A DNA stretch of 6,823 nt from the NCBI GenBank assembly GCA_024644125.1, contig JAHELQ010000294.1, positions 1 through 6,823 of the forward strand. The letters are read 5' to 3'. Shown one piece after another: positions 6,716 to 6,823 of the stretch. Below the pieces are notes generated by a model. It searched no databases and was not told the origin of the DNA. It was given only the letters and a program-made list of their open reading frames with translations. How positions within the stretch are numbered: the stretch's first letter is position 1; every line of letters starts with the position of its first letter. Both the position numbers and the translations under genes were made by a program. This DNA comes from Candidatus Aminicenantota bacterium. GTDB lineage: Bacteria; Acidobacteriota; Aminicenantia; UBA2199.

Positions 6716-6823
6716 ATTTCAGGACTGTATTGGTTTTCCAAAAACCACTGTCCATTATAAGGAACCGAGATATAAACAACGGTTAATTTTTTAATCTCAA
6801 AACAATCACAACAAAAAATGCGG
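6716..6823. other. AT-rich intergenic tail without a recognised gene
   Basis: The 108 bases after the cNMP-FHA stop codon contain no convincing coding start on either strand; the ATG at 6818-6820 has no ribosome binding site and only one codon follows it. A TATAAT occurs on the minus strand (6759-6754) without a properly spaced -35. A small hairpin is listed separately. Confidence 0.5.
6722..6753 (+). terminator. Weak stem-loop after the cNMP-FHA gene
   Basis: TGGTTTT (6731-6737) and AAAACCA (6741-6747) pair around CCA. An outer GGAC/GTCC pair (6722-6725 with 6750-6753) may extend the stem across a small internal loop. The stem begins soon after the stop codon, as a terminator would, but no U-run follows on the plus strand. 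It may act as a 3' stabilising structure rather than an intrinsic terminator. Confidence 0.25.

Noticed and set aside
6782..6796. TTAA-TTTT-TTAA near the right edge as a terminator
   Set aside because: The stem is four A/T pairs only, with no GC content to make a stable structure.

Overview
The window is a chromosomal, mostly housekeeping segment of a bacterium with mid-range base composition. It carries an isoprenoid and envelope-lipid operon: undecaprenyl diphosphate synthase, CDP-diglyceride synthase, DXP reductoisomerase and an RseP-type site-2 protease with two PDZ repeats. Use of the DXP pathway and an RseP with a double PDZ would suit a diderm bacterium. No rRNA or clade-specific marker is present, so I do not assign a phylum.

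Layout. On the minus strand at the left edge are the first 11 codons of a sugar phosphomutase that runs out of the window (1-34). A 151-bp AT-rich divergent promoter region follows (35-185). Next is a plus-strand ORF with a convincing promoter, ribosome binding site and signal peptide (186-509) that collides tail-to-tail with the 3' end of rseP. The minus-strand block uppS-cdsA-dxr-rseP (4394 down to 344) is very tight: ATGA overlaps at uppS/cdsA and dxr/rseP, and stop and start directly abutting at cdsA/dxr. Upstream of it, also on the minus strand, is a GlcD-family FAD-linked oxidase (5852-4479). Divergent from that is a plus-strand gene (5972-6715) for a soluble protein joining a cyclic-nucleotide-binding-like fold to a complete FHA domain. 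The last 108 bases hold no recognisable gene.

How the genes work together. Dxr commits carbon to isopentenyl diphosphate, and UppS builds the C55 lipid carrier from it. CdsA makes the CDP-diacylglycerol precursor of membrane phospholipids, and RseP clips transmembrane proteins in the same membrane. Co-transcription would couple lipid-carrier, phospholipid and envelope-stress functions. The oxidase and the cNMP-FHA protein share a divergent promoter region but have no obvious pathway link to the operon.

The most notable non-coding observation is a repeated promoter geometry. Before uppS (TTGACA-17-TATAAT), the oxidase (TTGACC-17-TATAAT) and, more weakly, the phosphomutase (TTGAAT-17-TATGTA with extended TG), the -10 box ends only 5-7 nt before the start codon. 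This places the predicted +1 at or beside the ATG, so leaderless mRNAs are predicted. The two plus-strand genes have ordinary leaders. I found no mobile element, CRISPR array, tRNA or rRNA, and nothing I can honestly call a new multi-gene system.
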